From assembly GCA_001800315.1 (NCBI GenBank), contig MGVE01000001.1, positions 124,001 to 188,000 on the forward strand: a DNA stretch of 64,000 bases, in the 5' to 3' direction. The translations under genes and the position numbers were made by a program. The DNA comes from Elusimicrobia bacterium RIFOXYA2_FULL_47_53 (GTDB taxonomy: Bacteria; Elusimicrobiota; Endomicrobiia; Endomicrobiales; XYA2-FULL-47-53). Under the pieces are notes generated by a model. That model was not told the origin of the DNA. It did not search any database and saw nothing but the letters and a program-made list of their open reading frames with translations. Numbering within the stretch: the stretch's first letter is position 1; every line of letters starts with the position of its first letter. Of this stretch, positions 8,102-17,754 are shown piece after piece.

Positions 8102-9358
8102 TCAATAAGAAATGCGTCGTACCCTGGCGCCAAGTTTTCTGAGTTTTTGTTCAAGTTTTTCGTAGCCGCGGTCTAAGTGGTAAACCCTCAAAACCTCGGT
8201 TTTTCCCCCGGCTGCCAGGCCAGCTATTATAAGCGCGGCGCCGGCCCGAAGGTCTGATACCATTATGGGGGCTCCGGAGAGCCGTTTGACGCCGTTAATA
8301 ATAACTCTGCTGCCCCTGATCCTTAAGTCAGCGCCCAGCCTTTGAAGTTCTCCGACATGCAGGAACCTGTTCTCAAAGACAGTTTCCTCTATGTAAGAGC
8401 TGCCGGGAACCAGAGCCATAAGCGCCATCCACTGAGCCTGAACATCCGTAGGAAAGTCAGGGTAAACGGCGGTGCGGATATTCTGAGGCTTCAGGTTTTT
8501 TGTCCATTTAGCAGATATATAGTCCGGGCCCTCCGTGATCTTCAAGCCCGCTGAAACCAGCTTCCTGACAATGGCCTTAATAAACGAAGAGTTGGTGTGG
8601 AGCAGTTTTACGCTTCCCTTTGTCACCGCGGCCGCGATAAGATAGGTAGCCGTTTCTATTCTGTCGGGTATTACTTCATGCTTGAACCCGCCAAGTTTAT
8701 CTACGCCGTGTATGTGAATAGTGGACTGGCCCGCTCCGGTAATTTTTGCCCCCATCTTATTGAGGACATCCGCGAGGTCAATGATTTCAGGTTCTCTGGC
8801 GGCATTTTCAATTATTGTAGGGCCTTTTGCCAGGACACTGGCCAGCAGTAAATTTTCCGTGGCCCCCACGCTCGGGTAGCGGAAAACAATTCTTGCTCCG
8901 GAGAGTTCCTTTGCTTTTACCTCCACATAGCCGCCGCTGAGCTCAATTTCGGCGCCCATTTTTGAAAAACCGTCCAGATGAATATCAATGGGCCTGGCTC
9001 CTATGGCGCAGCCGCCCGGCAGAGAGACTTTTACATGGCCGAGCCTGGCCAGAAGAGGCCCCATTACCAGCACGCTGGCCCTCATTTTCCGCACAAGATC
9101 GTATGGGGCTGTATCGCTGAGCCGCTGCTTGTCCGGGCTTATGATTACCTTGTTAGGGCGCCTCTCAACTTTCTTTCCGATAAATTCAAGCAGAGCAACC
9201 GTCGTGCCTATATCGGCAAGGTCGGGCACATTGTCGGCCTCACAAACCTCGTCGGTAAGCAGGCTCGCGGCCAGTATGGGCAGGGCGGCGTTTTTGGAGC
9301 CGGAAATCCTTATGGTTCCGTTTAGTTTCCTGCCGCCGTGAATAATTATTTTGTCCAT
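8102..9358 (-). CDS. murA: UDP-N-acetylglucosamine 1-carboxyvinyltransferase
   Basis: MurA transfers enolpyruvate from PEP to UDP-GlcNAc, the first committed step of peptidoglycan synthesis, in the cytoplasm. The 418-residue protein has the conserved Lys22 in ISGSKNAALP and Cys117 in PGGCAIGARP. Cys117 is the residue alkylated by fosfomycin, so sensitivity is predicted. The C-terminal DLRAGAALIIAGLAA motif is present. Its start overlaps the prmC stop by one base, continuing the prfA-prmC-murA run. Confidence 0.97.
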   Translation of the reverse strand: MDKIIIHGGRKLNGTIRISGSKNAALPILAASLLTDEVCEADNVPDLADIGTTVALLEFIGKKVERRPNKVIISPDKQRLSDTAPYDLVRKMRASVLVMGPLLARLGHVKVSLPGGCAIGARPIDIHLDGFSKMGAEIELSGGYVEVKAKELSGARIVFRYPSVGATENLLLASVLAKGPTIIENAAREPEIIDLADVLNKMGAKITGAGQSTIHIHGVDKLGGFKHEVIPDRIETATYLIAAAVTKGSVKLLHTNSSFIKAIVRKLVSAGLKITEGPDYISAKWTKNLKPQNIRTAVYPDFPTDVQAQWMALMALVPGSSYIEETVFENRFLHVGELQRLGADLRIRGSRVIINGVKRLSGAPIMVSDLRAGAALIIAGLAAGGKTEVLRVYHLDRGYEKLEQKLRKLGARVRRISY

Positions 9359-10248
9359 TATTTTCCTCTTATTGTCGCGCTTAATACTCTTTCAAGCCCG
9401 GAGTAATCTTTTGTTATGTTGTCCACGCGGAAACCGCTTTTTTTAAACAGTGAAGCGATCTCGCCGGGCCTGGTGGAGCTCAGCTCTACAAAAACCGCGC
9501 CGCCCTTTATTAAATATTCACCCGCGCCGGAAACGAGCTTTTTGTAGAAATCCAGCCCGTCCTCCCCTCCGTAGAGAGCGCCCGCCGGCTCAAAGGAAAG
9601 CTCCGGCTCAAGCTCTTTCATTTCCGGGGCTGACACATAAGGCGGGTTGGAAACGATAACATCTACTTTGCCCTCAAGCCCTTCGTTTATGAAGGCGCCA
9701 AGCATGTCCCCGCGCTTAAGAAAAATCCGGCCGGAGAGAGAATTTCTGTCAATGTTCTGCTGGGCAACCTTCAGGGCTTCAATGGAAATGTCTGAGGCGT
9801 ACACCGAGCAGCCCTTCACGAAACTTGCAATTCCGACAGCGATATTTCCGGAACCGGTGCAGACATCCAATACCAGGGAAGACTTGTTTTTCTTTATATA
9901 GTCACAGGCTTCCTCTACAAGCAGTTCGGTTTCAGGCCTCGGAATAAGCGTGTCGGGTGTAACTTTAAAATCAAGCCCCATAAATTCCGATTGCCCCAGG
10001 ATATAGGCTATCGGGAGCCGTGACTGCCTTTTGCCGATCAATTCTTTGTATTGAGCAAGCTGTTTTTCGTTTAACAGTTCGTCACGCTTAAGTATCAGGT
10101 CAAGCCTTTTTAAGCGAAGCGCGTGCGCCAGAAGTATCTCGGCGTCAGCTCTGGGGTTTGAAATTCCGTGTTTTCCGAAATAGCCGGCTGTCCACTCAAG
10201 AGTATCGGCTATGGTCCATTTTTTCGCGGGAGCGCCTTTTGCTTTCAT
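9358..10248 (-). CDS. prmC: Release factor glutamine N5-methyltransferase
   Basis: PrmC methylates the glutamine of the GGQ motif of release factors using S-adenosylmethionine. The 296-residue protein has the N-terminal helical bundle, the linker IPRPETE (102-108), the SAM loop DVCTGSGNIA (128-137) and the catalytic NPPY at 201-204. It directly follows its substrate gene prfA with a 1-nt overlap, the classic arrangement. Confidence 0.96.
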   Translation of the reverse strand: MKAKGAPAKKWTIADTLEWTAGYFGKHGISNPRADAEILLAHALRLKRLDLILKRDELLNEKQLAQYKELIGKRQSRLPIAYILGQSEFMGLDFKVTPDTLIPRPETELLVEEACDYIKKNKSSLVLDVCTGSGNIAVGIASFVKGCSVYASDISIEALKVAQQNIDRNSLSGRIFLKRGDMLGAFINEGLEGKVDVIVSNPPYVSAPEMKELEPELSFEPAGALYGGEDGLDFYKKLVSGAGEYLIKGGAVFVELSSTRPGEIASLFKKSGFRVDNITKDYSGLERVLSATIRGK

Positions 10249-11318
10249 TATTCTTTTATGTCCGTCAGCTGAGCTGCCTGGTCTGCCGCTATAAGCGCGT
10301 TTATCATCTCGTCAAGATCACCCTCAAGCACCTCTTTGAGCCTGTGAGTCGTGTAATTGATCCTGTGGTCGGTAATGCGGTTTTGAGGAAAATTATAGGT
10401 CCTGATTTTTTCGGATCTGTCGCCGGAACCTATCTGGTTGCGGCGTTCGCTTATGATGGCGTCTTCCTGAGCCTTTTGCCTTGATTCGTAAAGTTTTGCC
10501 AGCATAAGCTTCATGGCTTTAGCCCTGTTTTTCATCTGGCTTCGCTCGTCCTGGCAGGCGACTACAAGCCCTGTCGGAATATGGGTAATTCTAATGGCAG
10601 ACTCTGTTTTATTTACATGCTGGCCGCCGGCTCCCGAAGCTCTGTAAGTGTCTATCCTTATCTCGTCGGGTTTTATGCCTACTTCAACCTCTTCGGCTTC
10701 CGGTAAAACCGCCACGCTGATGGCGGATGTATGTATGCGGCCCGAAGCCTCCGTTTCAGGGACTCTCTGGACTCTGTGGACACCGCGTTCATACTTTAAA
10801 AATTTCCAGACTTTTTCCCCCGAAAGCCCGAAAACCACTTCCTTAAAACCGCCAAGACCGGTCGGATTTGAATCCATTATGTCAACTTTCCAGCGCCTGG
10901 TGTCGGCGTAGCGGCAGTACATCCGAAACAGGTCGCCGGCAAAAAGCGCGGCCTCTTCACCGCCGGTGCCGGCCCTTATTTCAATTATGATATTTTTCTC
11001 TTCGTTGGGGTCTTTTGGCAGGAGCAGGACTTTAAGCTCGTCTGTCATCAGAGCCTTCTTTCTGGAAAGCTCCTCCAGTTCGCTCTGTGCCATAAGCTTC
11101 ATTTCCAGGTCACTGGATTCTTTAAGCGATTCCAGGCCTTTTATCTCGTCAAGCAGGCGTTTGTAGTCGCGGTATTTGTGAATCAGGGGTTGTAAGGCGG
11201 AATGTTCCTTAGACAGGTTTTTGTAATCGTCAACCCGGGAAGTTATCCCGTGGTCGCTTAATTGCTTTTCAACTTCAAGAAAGCGTTTTTCAATATTTTC
11301 TAATTTGTTTTCAATCAT
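10248..11318 (-). CDS. prfA: Peptide chain release factor 1
   Basis: RF1 ends translation at UAA and UAG. The 356-residue protein has the universal GGQ loop at 231-233 (GAGGQHVNKTES). It carries PET at 187-189 within VQRVPETEASGR, the PxT codon-recognition tripeptide that distinguishes RF1 from RF2. No programmed frameshift is needed. It appears to be the first gene of the prfA-prmC-murA-his-lepB-trp run, since rpmE upstream ends in its own terminator. I see no strong promoter in 11319-11490; CATAAT near 11340 is a weak candidate -10. Confidence 0.97.
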   Translation of the reverse strand: MIENKLENIEKRFLEVEKQLSDHGITSRVDDYKNLSKEHSALQPLIHKYRDYKRLLDEIKGLESLKESSDLEMKLMAQSELEELSRKKALMTDELKVLLLPKDPNEEKNIIIEIRAGTGGEEAALFAGDLFRMYCRYADTRRWKVDIMDSNPTGLGGFKEVVFGLSGEKVWKFLKYERGVHRVQRVPETEASGRIHTSAISVAVLPEAEEVEVGIKPDEIRIDTYRASGAGGQHVNKTESAIRITHIPTGLVVACQDERSQMKNRAKAMKLMLAKLYESRQKAQEDAIISERRNQIGSGDRSEKIRTYNFPQNRITDHRINYTTHRLKEVLEGDLDEMINALIAADQAAQLTDIKE

Positions 11319-11490
11319 AAACCGTTCTTTATTTAAAATTATGCGTGTCCAAACAGGGCAACATGAATTTTGAGGTTTAAAATCATAAACTCAGCTTGTC
11401 GTACCGGAAATGGATGAAAGGCAGAAAAATTCGGGCATAAGACCAAAGAGATAATTGAGTCATCAATGATTCTTACACTTTACTGCCATA
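11319..11490. other. Intergenic region upstream of prfA
   Basis: These 172 bp between the rpmE terminator and prfA contain no ORF or repeat that I can support. A promoter for prfA should lie here, but only weak hexamer matches are visible, for example CATAAT with no good -35. Confidence 0.4.
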
Positions 11491-11532
11491 AAAAAATGAC
11501 AGAGATACCCGAAAGGATGATCTCTGTCATTT
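11491..11532 (-). terminator. Rho-independent terminator of rpmE
   Basis: A perfect 11-bp inverted repeat (11496-11506 with 11520-11530; core tgacagagat/atctctgtca) with a 13-nt loop is followed, in the minus-strand transcript, by a run of six to seven U residues (plus-strand A run ending at 11496). It lies directly after the rpmE stop and isolates it from prfA. Confidence 0.9.
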
Positions 11533-11542
11533 ATATTTTAAG

Positions 11543-11899
11543 CTATTTGCTTTCTTTTTTTGGTTCAGCCTTTTTGGGCGCTGCCGCTTTGGGCGCCGCG
11601 GCCGACTTCTTTCTGCGAGGCGCGGTTGAAAGTATCTTTGATTTCGGTTTCTTTGCAACAACCGGTTTCGCCTTTTTTACGGCTTTCACTGTTTTGCCCT
11701 CGGTTTTCGCGAAGCGTTTGTGGAAGCGTTCCACGGTTCCGGCGCTGTCAACAAGTTTCTGTTTTCCGGTGAAGAAAGGATGGCAATGCGAGCAGATTTC
11801 AAGCCTTATTACCGGTTTTGTTGAACGGGTCTTGAAAGTATAACCACAGGCGCAGGTTACCGTTGATTCTACATAGTTTGGGTGAATTCCTTCTCTCAT
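11543..11899 (-). CDS. rpmE: Ribosomal protein bL31 with Lys/Ala-rich C-terminal tail
   Basis: bL31 bridges the two ribosomal subunits. Residues 1-68 are a typical zinc-binding (C+) L31, with Cys16, Cys18, Cys36 and Cys39 and the [15 protein letters not shown] signature. Residues 69-118 form an unusual tail composed largely of Lys, Ala and Pro, nearly doubling the normal length of ~70. The same frame continues without interruption, and low-complexity basic tails are known on ribosomal proteins, so I read it as genuine. A GGAG ribosome site precedes the ATG, and the gene has its own promoter (11952-11980) and terminator. Confidence 0.94.
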   Translation of the reverse strand: MREGIHPNYVESTVTCACGYTFKTRSTKPVIRLEICSHCHPFFTGKQKLVDSAGTVERFHKRFAKTEGKTVKAVKKAKPVVAKKPKSKILSTAPRRKKSAAAPKAAAPKKAEPKKESK

Positions 11900-11912
11900 T
11901 TGAGTCTCCTGT

Positions 11913-11932
11913 AAACGCCAAAACGGCGTGTT
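11913..11932 (-). promoter_or_regulatory. Small hairpin in rpmE leader
   Basis: An acgcc/ggcgt inverted repeat (11915-11919 with 11925-11929, 5-nt loop) lies in the rpmE 5' untranslated region just before the ribosome site. L31 leaders can be autoregulated in other bacteria; here that is only a suggestion. Confidence 0.35.
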
Positions 11933-11951
11933 TAATTTTTATTGAAGCAGA

Positions 11952-11980
11952 ATTATCGCAAAAATACACTAATTTGTCAA
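11952..11980 (-). promoter_or_regulatory. Sigma70-type promoter of rpmE
   Basis: Read on the minus strand: -35 TTGACA (11975-11980), 17-nt spacer, -10 GATAAT (11952-11957). Eleven of twelve hexamer positions match consensus. It sits between rho and rpmE, giving a leader of ~45 nt. Confidence 0.85.
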
Positions 11981-12010
11981 ATTTCTGGCAATAAGGCCGG
12001 AAACAAACTC

Positions 12011-13279
12011 TTATCTTTCAGCCATCTCCATGGACTTAAGGAAATCTTTGTTTGATTTCGTCGCGGAGAGTTTTTCCACCAGAAGTTCCATGGCTTCAAC
12101 CGGGGTCATGGTGCTTATAACTTTCCTGATAACCCAGACTTTGTTGAGTTCGTCTTCCGTAAGAAGCAGTTCTTCCTTCCTGGTTCCGGAACGGGTAATA
12201 TCAATGGCAGGGAATATTCTGCGGTCCGCGAGTTTTCTGTCAAGGTAAACCTCGCAGTTGCCGGTGCCTTTAAATTCTTCAAATATGACATCGTCCATTC
12301 TGCTGCCGGTCTCCACGAGAGCGGTTGCTATAATGGTGAGACTGCCGCCTTCCTCAATGTTTCTGGCGGCTCCGAAGAATCTTTTTGGGCGCTGCAGCGC
12401 GTTTGAATCAAGCCCTCCGGAAAGCACTCTTCCGCTGGACGGCGTTACGGTATTATAGGCTCTCGCCAGCCTTGTTATGGAGTCAAGCAGTATTACCACA
12501 TCCTTGCCGTGCTCTACATGGCGCTTGGCTTTTTCTATAACCATCTCGGCTACCTGAATATGCCTTTCAGCGGGTTCGTCAAAGGTGGAAGAAATTACCT
12601 CGCCCTTCACGGAACGCTGCATATCCGTCACTTCTTCGGGGCGTTCGTCAATAAGCAGAACCATAAGCACGACCTCGGGATGGTTCGTGGTCACGGCGTT
12701 GGCGATTTTCTGCATTATGACTGTTTTACCCGTTCTCGGCGCAGCGTTGACAAGCATTCTCTGGCCTTTGCCAAGAGGCGTCACCAGATCCAATATCCTT
12801 GTTGAAAGCTCGTCTTTTTTTGTTTCAAGCGTGATCTTTTTATTTGGGTAAAGGGGTGTCAGGTTGTCAAAGAGCGCTCTTTCGCGGATGTTTTCAAGGT
12901 CCTGCCCGTTGACGGATTTGACCTGAAGCAGGGCAAAGAAGCGCTCCTGCTCTTTAGGAGGCCTGACATAGCCGGCGACCGTGTCGCCTTTTCTTAAAGC
13001 GAATTTTTTAATCTGCGACGGAGATATATAGATGTCGTCGGGGCCCGGAAGATAATTGTAGTTGGGAGAACGCAGGAAACCGAAGCCGTCCGGAAGGATT
13101 TCCAGCACACCCTCATCGTATACAAGGTTGTTTTCTTTAGTCTGCGCCTCAAGGATCTTGGCTATCAGTTCCTGCTTGCGCAGACCGGAAACCGTTTCAA
13201 GTTTCAGGTCCTTCGCGATTTTGGTCAGCTCTGTAATAGTGCGGTTTGACAAAGCTGTAACATCCATTGAACGATCCAT
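12011..13279 (-). CDS. rho: Transcription termination factor Rho
   Basis: Rho is the hexameric RNA helicase that ends transcription. The protein has the N-terminal SAP-like and cold-shock RNA-binding domains ([16 protein letters not shown]), the Walker A PRTGKT and the Q/R-loop region [19 protein letters not shown] choose the ATG at 13277-13279 (422 residues). A GGAGGA Shine-Dalgarno at 13284-13289 sits four bases upstream, and it overlaps the alternative GTG start at 13291. Short of the long disordered inserts seen in some phyla. It precedes the separately promoted rpmE. Confidence 0.96.
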   Translation of the reverse strand: MDRSMDVTALSNRTITELTKIAKDLKLETVSGLRKQELIAKILEAQTKENNLVYDEGVLEILPDGFGFLRSPNYNYLPGPDDIYISPSQIKKFALRKGDTVAGYVRPPKEQERFFALLQVKSVNGQDLENIRERALFDNLTPLYPNKKITLETKKDELSTRILDLVTPLGKGQRMLVNAAPRTGKTVIMQKIANAVTTNHPEVVLMVLLIDERPEEVTDMQRSVKGEVISSTFDEPAERHIQVAEMVIEKAKRHVEHGKDVVILLDSITRLARAYNTVTPSSGRVLSGGLDSNALQRPKRFFGAARNIEEGGSLTIIATALVETGSRMDDVIFEEFKGTGNCEVYLDRKLADRRIFPAIDITRSGTRKEELLLTEDELNKVWVIRKVISTMTPVEAMELLVEKLSATKSNKDFLKSMEMAER

Positions 13280-13407
13280 CAATTCCTCCACAGTGTTATG
13301 TATTGTTTGAAATTCATAGGTGTGTTAAGGGGGTTACGCAATTTGGTTTGAGTGATTAATACGCTTGTGATTTTGAATAATTTGTTTTCAGGTAAGACCC
13401 TTTAGAA

Positions 13408-14058
13408 TTACTTGAGGTGCCTGCTTTTGGCTTGTTGACCGTGATTATACTTAAGTTTCATTTCGTTTGTCAAGCCCCGGTAAAGTTTTTTGACATCTTT
13501 TTTAAGTTCTTCCAGAGTTCCCGAATTCTCAACAATATAATCCGCTCTGGACAGCTTTGCGCGCAGAGGCAGCTGGGCGTTGATCCTTTTTTTTATTTCA
13601 TTCGGGCGCAGTTTGTCCCTTCCGGCCGCCCTTTTCTCCTGTTGCTGCCGGGAAGAATTAACGACGACAATCTTATCAAAAAGGCTCTCGGCCCCGGCCT
13701 CAAACAGCAGAGGCGCCTCAACAACCACAAGCCCCCCTCTCTTTTGCTTTTTAATTATATTTTTTATCTCTGTAATTATAGCGGGGTGCGTTATCTTTTC
13801 AAGCAGGATTTTTTTTGCGGGATCGGCAAAGACAATTCCTGCCAGCAGTTTTCTGTTGATTTTCAGCTTTGAGTCCAGAATCTTTGAGCCGAACTCATTG
13901 ACTATTTTAAGGTAAGCCGGCCTGCCGGGCCTTACTATTTCCCTGGCGATGAGGTCGGAGTCTACCACTGCCGCTCCCAGTTTTTTAAGCGCTGCGCAGG
14001 CTGTTGATTTGCCGCTTGCCAGCCCTCCCGTGAGCCCTACAATAAACGGATCGTTCAT
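13408..14058 (-). CDS. coaE: Dephospho-CoA kinase
   Basis: CoaE phosphorylates dephospho-CoA in the last step of coenzyme A synthesis. The 216-residue P-loop kinase has the Walker A motif TGGLASGKST near residue 10, the DSDLIAREIV substrate segment (about 34-43) and the lid region RRAAGRDKL-like basic stretch. The start overlaps the polA stop by 4 nt, a common polA-coaE arrangement. The C-terminus is basic (KLKYNHGQQAKSR). Confidence 0.94.
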   Translation of the reverse strand: MNDPFIVGLTGGLASGKSTACAALKKLGAAVVDSDLIAREIVRPGRPAYLKIVNEFGSKILDSKLKINRKLLAGIVFADPAKKILLEKITHPAIITEIKNIIKKQKRGGLVVVEAPLLFEAGAESLFDKIVVVNSSRQQQEKRAAGRDKLRPNEIKKRINAQLPLRAKLSRADYIVENSGTLEELKKDVKKLYRGLTNEMKLKYNHGQQAKSRHLK

Positions 14059-16772
14059 CTAACCGCCTCCAGATCAGCCCAATTGGTTCCTGTCTTAACT
14101 TCAACGGTCAAAGGAACGCTTAATTTCACGGCGTTTTCCATTTTTTCTTTTACCAGCTTAACCGCTCCCGCGGCATTGTCCCGCTCGGACACAAAAAGCA
14201 GGTCATCGTGAACCTGCATGAGCATTTTAGCCTTTAAGGTTCCGTTCCTGTAGCATTTAAACAGGTCTATCATGGCTATTTTAATAATGTCTGCCGAAGT
14301 TCCCTGTATCTGAGTGTTTATCGCGATCCGCTCGGCGAACTTCTTTGCCTGTTTATTTCCTGAGTTGATATCCGGTATATGCCTTATCCTTCCCGCCAGC
14401 GTCTTTACATGTCCGTTTTTTGAGGCCTCAATGAGAGACCGGCCTATCCACTCGCGCACGCCGCTGTATCTTTTGAAATAGTTGTCTATAAACTCCTGCG
14501 CCTGCTGGTTGGATATGCCGAGCTGCTGGGAGAGCCCGAAGGCCGAGAGGCCGTAGATTACCCCGAAATTAATTGTTTTGGCCACCCTTCTGTCGTTCTC
14601 GTCAATTTGGGACGCGCTCTTTCCGAATATCTCCGCGGCCGTGGCGGTGTGAATGTCCTCGCCGTTTATAAATGCGCTGATAAGCGATTGATCCTGCGAA
14701 ATGTGCGCAAGAACCCTCAGGTCAATCTGGGAATAATCCGCCGAAACAAACAGGTTCCCCGGCCCGCTTATAAAAGCCCTTCTTATCTGGCGGCCGTAGC
14801 CGCTCCGTATAGGAATATTCTGCAAGTTTGGGTCGCTGGAAGAAAGCCGGCCTGTCGCGGTGCCGGTCTGATTTAGTGAAGTGTGAATCCTTCGGTTATT
14901 TTTATCGGTCAGCTCAATTATGCTGTCAATATAGGTGGATTTTAATTTTTGAAGTTCCCTGTATTCAAGCAGTGTTGCCGGAAGTTTATGCAAAGGGGCC
15001 AGGGCCGAGAGCGCCTCCTCGTCGGTAGAAAAACCGGTTTTTGTTTTCCTCTGGACGGGAAGTTTTAATCTGGTGAATAGAATCTCAGCAAGCTGTTTAG
15101 TGGAGTTAGGGTTAAATTCCCCGCCGGCAGATTCAAATATTTTAGATTTGAGGCTTTCAATAGCCGCGTCAAAATCCAAGGCAAGTTTATTTAAGTACTC
15201 CAGGTCCACCTCAATGCCTTCATTTTCCATAAAGGCAAGAATTTTTACCAGCGGCATCTCAATATCGTTGAAGAGGCCGTTTAAACCCGCCTCTTTAAGC
15301 TTCGGAGCGAAATACTCGGCTAATTTGACGACAGCCGCGGCATCGGCGCACGCGTATGGGGCGGCTTTATCTATCGCGACAGAACTCATGGTGGTTTGCT
15401 GTTTGCCGCTGCCGATAAGCTCTGATATTTCAGTCATCTTTTCGGATAAGAAGTCCGACGACAGTTTCTTAAGGCCGAAAGACGCTCTTGAAGGATCCAG
15501 GCAGTAAGCGGCCAGCATTGTGTCAAAGCTGAGATTTGCCGGTTCAATACCGTGGCGCTTCAAAATCAAATAGTCAAACTTGATGTTTTGCCCGTAAATC
15601 CTGACCTTGTCGTCCTCCAGCACTTCCTTAAGCTTCTCCAGGGTATCTCTCAGGTCCAGCTGTTTATCAACACCCAGATAGAAGTGTCCCAGAGGTATAT
15701 AAAAGGCGCGGCCCTTCTCATACGAGAGAGAAATTCCCACAATGTCGGCAGCGTAAGTGTTTAAGGAAGTTGTTTCCAGGTCTATGGCCGCGAACCCCGC
15801 TTTTCTTATGCCGGTTATCAGCGATTTAAGCGACGAAGTGCTATTTACGATTTCAAAGTCAAAAGCGGGCGGCTTTAATTGCCGTTCTTCAGGAGTAAAA
15901 TCCGCCGAAACGGCCGCGGCTGCTGAGCCGGCGCCTAACTCCGGTATAAGGCTTTTAAAACCCATGGAGCTGAAAAAATCCAGGGCTGACGCGGAGTCCG
16001 GGCTTTGTGTCTTAAGCTCGGAAAGCCGGATATCAAGAGGCACATCGTCGCGTAGTGTGACCAGGCTCTTGCTTAAAATAATATTGTCTTTTGAAGAGAG
16101 AATATTGTCCTTTAATTTTCCTTCAAGCTTTTGCGTGTTGTTTAGAAGATTGTCAATGGAAGAGAATTGCTGAATCAGCTTTACGGCGGTTTTCTCGCCG
16201 ATGCCTTTGGCCCCCGGCACATTGTCGGAGGAGTCGCCCATTAAGGCGAACATATCGTTGAGCTGGGCGGGTTTAAGCGAATACTTCTCTATTACCACGG
16301 CTTCATCAAACATTATGTTTTTATGCTCATTCCAGACTTTAATGTTTCCGCCGACCAGCTGCAGCGCGTCTTTGTCGCCGGTTACTATAACCACATCCAG
16401 GCCTTCCGCGGATGATCTTTTCGCCAGAGTGGCTATTACATCATCGGCTTCAAAGCCTTCTTTTTCTATTACGGGGATGTTTATGGCCTTCATGGCCTCT
16501 CGCGCGAGGGGCATTTGAAACTTAAGATCGGGTTCGGTTTCTTTGCGGTGCGATTTGTAGTCAAGATATTGCTTGTGCCTGAAGGTGGGAGCCGGAAAGT
16601 CAAAGCAAACGACGGTGTAGTCAGGTTTATGAGCCTTCATCAGCTTAAAAATAAATTTCAAAAATCCAAAAACTGCCCCTATCGGCTCACCTCTGGAATT
16701 TGTCAGAGGAGGCAGCGCGTGATAAGCTCTGTGAAGGTAGGCATTGCCGTCAATAATGTAAATTTTAGGCAT
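14055..16772 (-). CDS. polA: DNA polymerase I
   Basis: Pol I fills gaps and removes RNA primers during replication and repair. The 905-residue protein has three domains in order. The first is a 5'-3' nuclease (about 1-290; DGNAYLHRAYHA, TGDKDALQLV). The second is a 3'-5' exonuclease (about 310-500) that keeps the DxE (AIDLETTSL), NxxFD (QNIKFDYL) and YxxxD residues, so proofreading should be active. The third is the polymerase domain with DYSQIDLRVLAH, RRVAKTINFGVIYG and MQVHDDLLF. It lies 33 nt after trxB and overlaps coaE. Confidence 0.97.
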   Translation of the reverse strand: MPKIYIIDGNAYLHRAYHALPPLTNSRGEPIGAVFGFLKFIFKLMKAHKPDYTVVCFDFPAPTFRHKQYLDYKSHRKETEPDLKFQMPLAREAMKAINIPVIEKEGFEADDVIATLAKRSSAEGLDVVIVTGDKDALQLVGGNIKVWNEHKNIMFDEAVVIEKYSLKPAQLNDMFALMGDSSDNVPGAKGIGEKTAVKLIQQFSSIDNLLNNTQKLEGKLKDNILSSKDNIILSKSLVTLRDDVPLDIRLSELKTQSPDSASALDFFSSMGFKSLIPELGAGSAAAAVSADFTPEERQLKPPAFDFEIVNSTSSLKSLITGIRKAGFAAIDLETTSLNTYAADIVGISLSYEKGRAFYIPLGHFYLGVDKQLDLRDTLEKLKEVLEDDKVRIYGQNIKFDYLILKRHGIEPANLSFDTMLAAYCLDPSRASFGLKKLSSDFLSEKMTEISELIGSGKQQTTMSSVAIDKAAPYACADAAAVVKLAEYFAPKLKEAGLNGLFNDIEMPLVKILAFMENEGIEVDLEYLNKLALDFDAAIESLKSKIFESAGGEFNPNSTKQLAEILFTRLKLPVQRKTKTGFSTDEEALSALAPLHKLPATLLEYRELQKLKSTYIDSIIELTDKNNRRIHTSLNQTGTATGRLSSSDPNLQNIPIRSGYGRQIRRAFISGPGNLFVSADYSQIDLRVLAHISQDQSLISAFINGEDIHTATAAEIFGKSASQIDENDRRVAKTINFGVIYGLSAFGLSQQLGISNQQAQEFIDNYFKRYSGVREWIGRSLIEASKNGHVKTLAGRIRHIPDINSGNKQAKKFAERIAINTQIQGTSADIIKIAMIDLFKCYRNGTLKAKMLMQVHDDLLFVSERDNAAGAVKLVKEKMENAVKLSVPLTVEVKTGTNWADLEAVR

Positions 16773-16805
16773 ACAAGAAGGGTTATTAAAGATGGGTGTG
16801 ATAGA

Positions 16806-17753
16806 CTATTTGTAAGATGTTCCGAGTATGTTCTCCACATACTCCTGAGCCGCGAAAGCCGCGGTAGCCCCGTCGCCGGCAGCCGTTACAACCTGTCTTA
16901 ATAACTTGTTTCTTGAGTCTCCGCAGCAAAATATGCCTGGAACGCTGGTGCCCATGTCGTTGTCCGTAAAAATATACCCTTTGTCATCCATCTTCAGTAA
17001 ACCGGAAAACGGCACGGTGTTTGGCGAATGGCCGACAAAAATAAAAACGCCTCCGCAGGCTATTTCGCTTTCCACCCCGGAAACGACATTCTTTATAGAT
17101 ATTGCCTCTACTTTGTCTTTGCCGGATATTTTAACGGCTGTAGAATTCCATACAACCTGAATTTTGTTGTTTGAAAGCGCCCTGTCCGAAAGAATCTTGG
17201 TCGCTCTGAAACGGTCTCTGCGGTGCACGATAGTGACTTTTGAAGCAAAGCGGGTTAAATAGATTGCTTCCTGTACCGCGGAATCCCCTCCGCCCACGAC
17301 AACCACCTCTTTCCCCCTGAAAAAAGGGCCGTCGCAGGTCGCGCAGTAGGATACGCCCCTGCCCCTTAAATCAAGTTCGCCGGGAATATCCAGCATTTTG
17401 TATTCCGCTCCGGAAGCGATTATGACGGAATAGGCGCTGTATTGGTTCTCGGCCGTTTTAAGGGTTTTGATCCGCGAGTCCGCGTCAACAGAAACACTCT
17501 TTACTTCCTCAAAAGCAATTTTTAACCCGAATTTCTTGGCCTGCTCCTCAAATTTTCCCGAAAGCTCAAAACCGGAAATGCCTTCCGGAAAGCCCGGATA
17601 ATTTTCAATCCAGTCGGTTATGGCGTTCTGGCCGCCGCAGCCCATTTTCTCTATCAAAAGGACATTCATTCTGGCGCGCGCGGCATAAATACCGGCCGTG
17701 AGCCCCGAGGGGCCTCCGCCTATTATGATGATATCAAGAATATTTTCAGGCAT
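16806..17753 (-). CDS. trxB: Thioredoxin reductase
   Basis: TrxB uses NADPH and FAD to reduce thioredoxin. The 315-residue flavoprotein has the FAD motif GGGPSGLTAG (12-21), the redox pair Cys137/Cys140 in CATCD and the NADPH loop VVGGGDSAVQEA. It lies 1 nt from the TlpA-like gene and close to trxA. A complete reduction pathway is therefore encoded together: TrxB to TrxA, and possibly an extracytoplasmic oxidoreductase. Confidence 0.96.
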   Translation of the reverse strand: MPENILDIIIIGGGPSGLTAGIYAARARMNVLLIEKMGCGGQNAITDWIENYPGFPEGISGFELSGKFEEQAKKFGLKIAFEEVKSVSVDADSRIKTLKTAENQYSAYSVIIASGAEYKMLDIPGELDLRGRGVSYCATCDGPFFRGKEVVVVGGGDSAVQEAIYLTRFASKVTIVHRRDRFRATKILSDRALSNNKIQVVWNSTAVKISGKDKVEAISIKNVVSGVESEIACGGVFIFVGHSPNTVPFSGLLKMDDKGYIFTDNDMGTSVPGIFCCGDSRNKLLRQVVTAAGDGATAAFAAQEYVENILGTSYK

Positions 17754-17754
17754 T

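Noticed and set aside
11543-11700. Frameshift at the end of rpmE explaining the long tail
   Set aside because: The frame is continuous, the tail has coherent Lys/Ala composition, and the terminator sits just after its stop.
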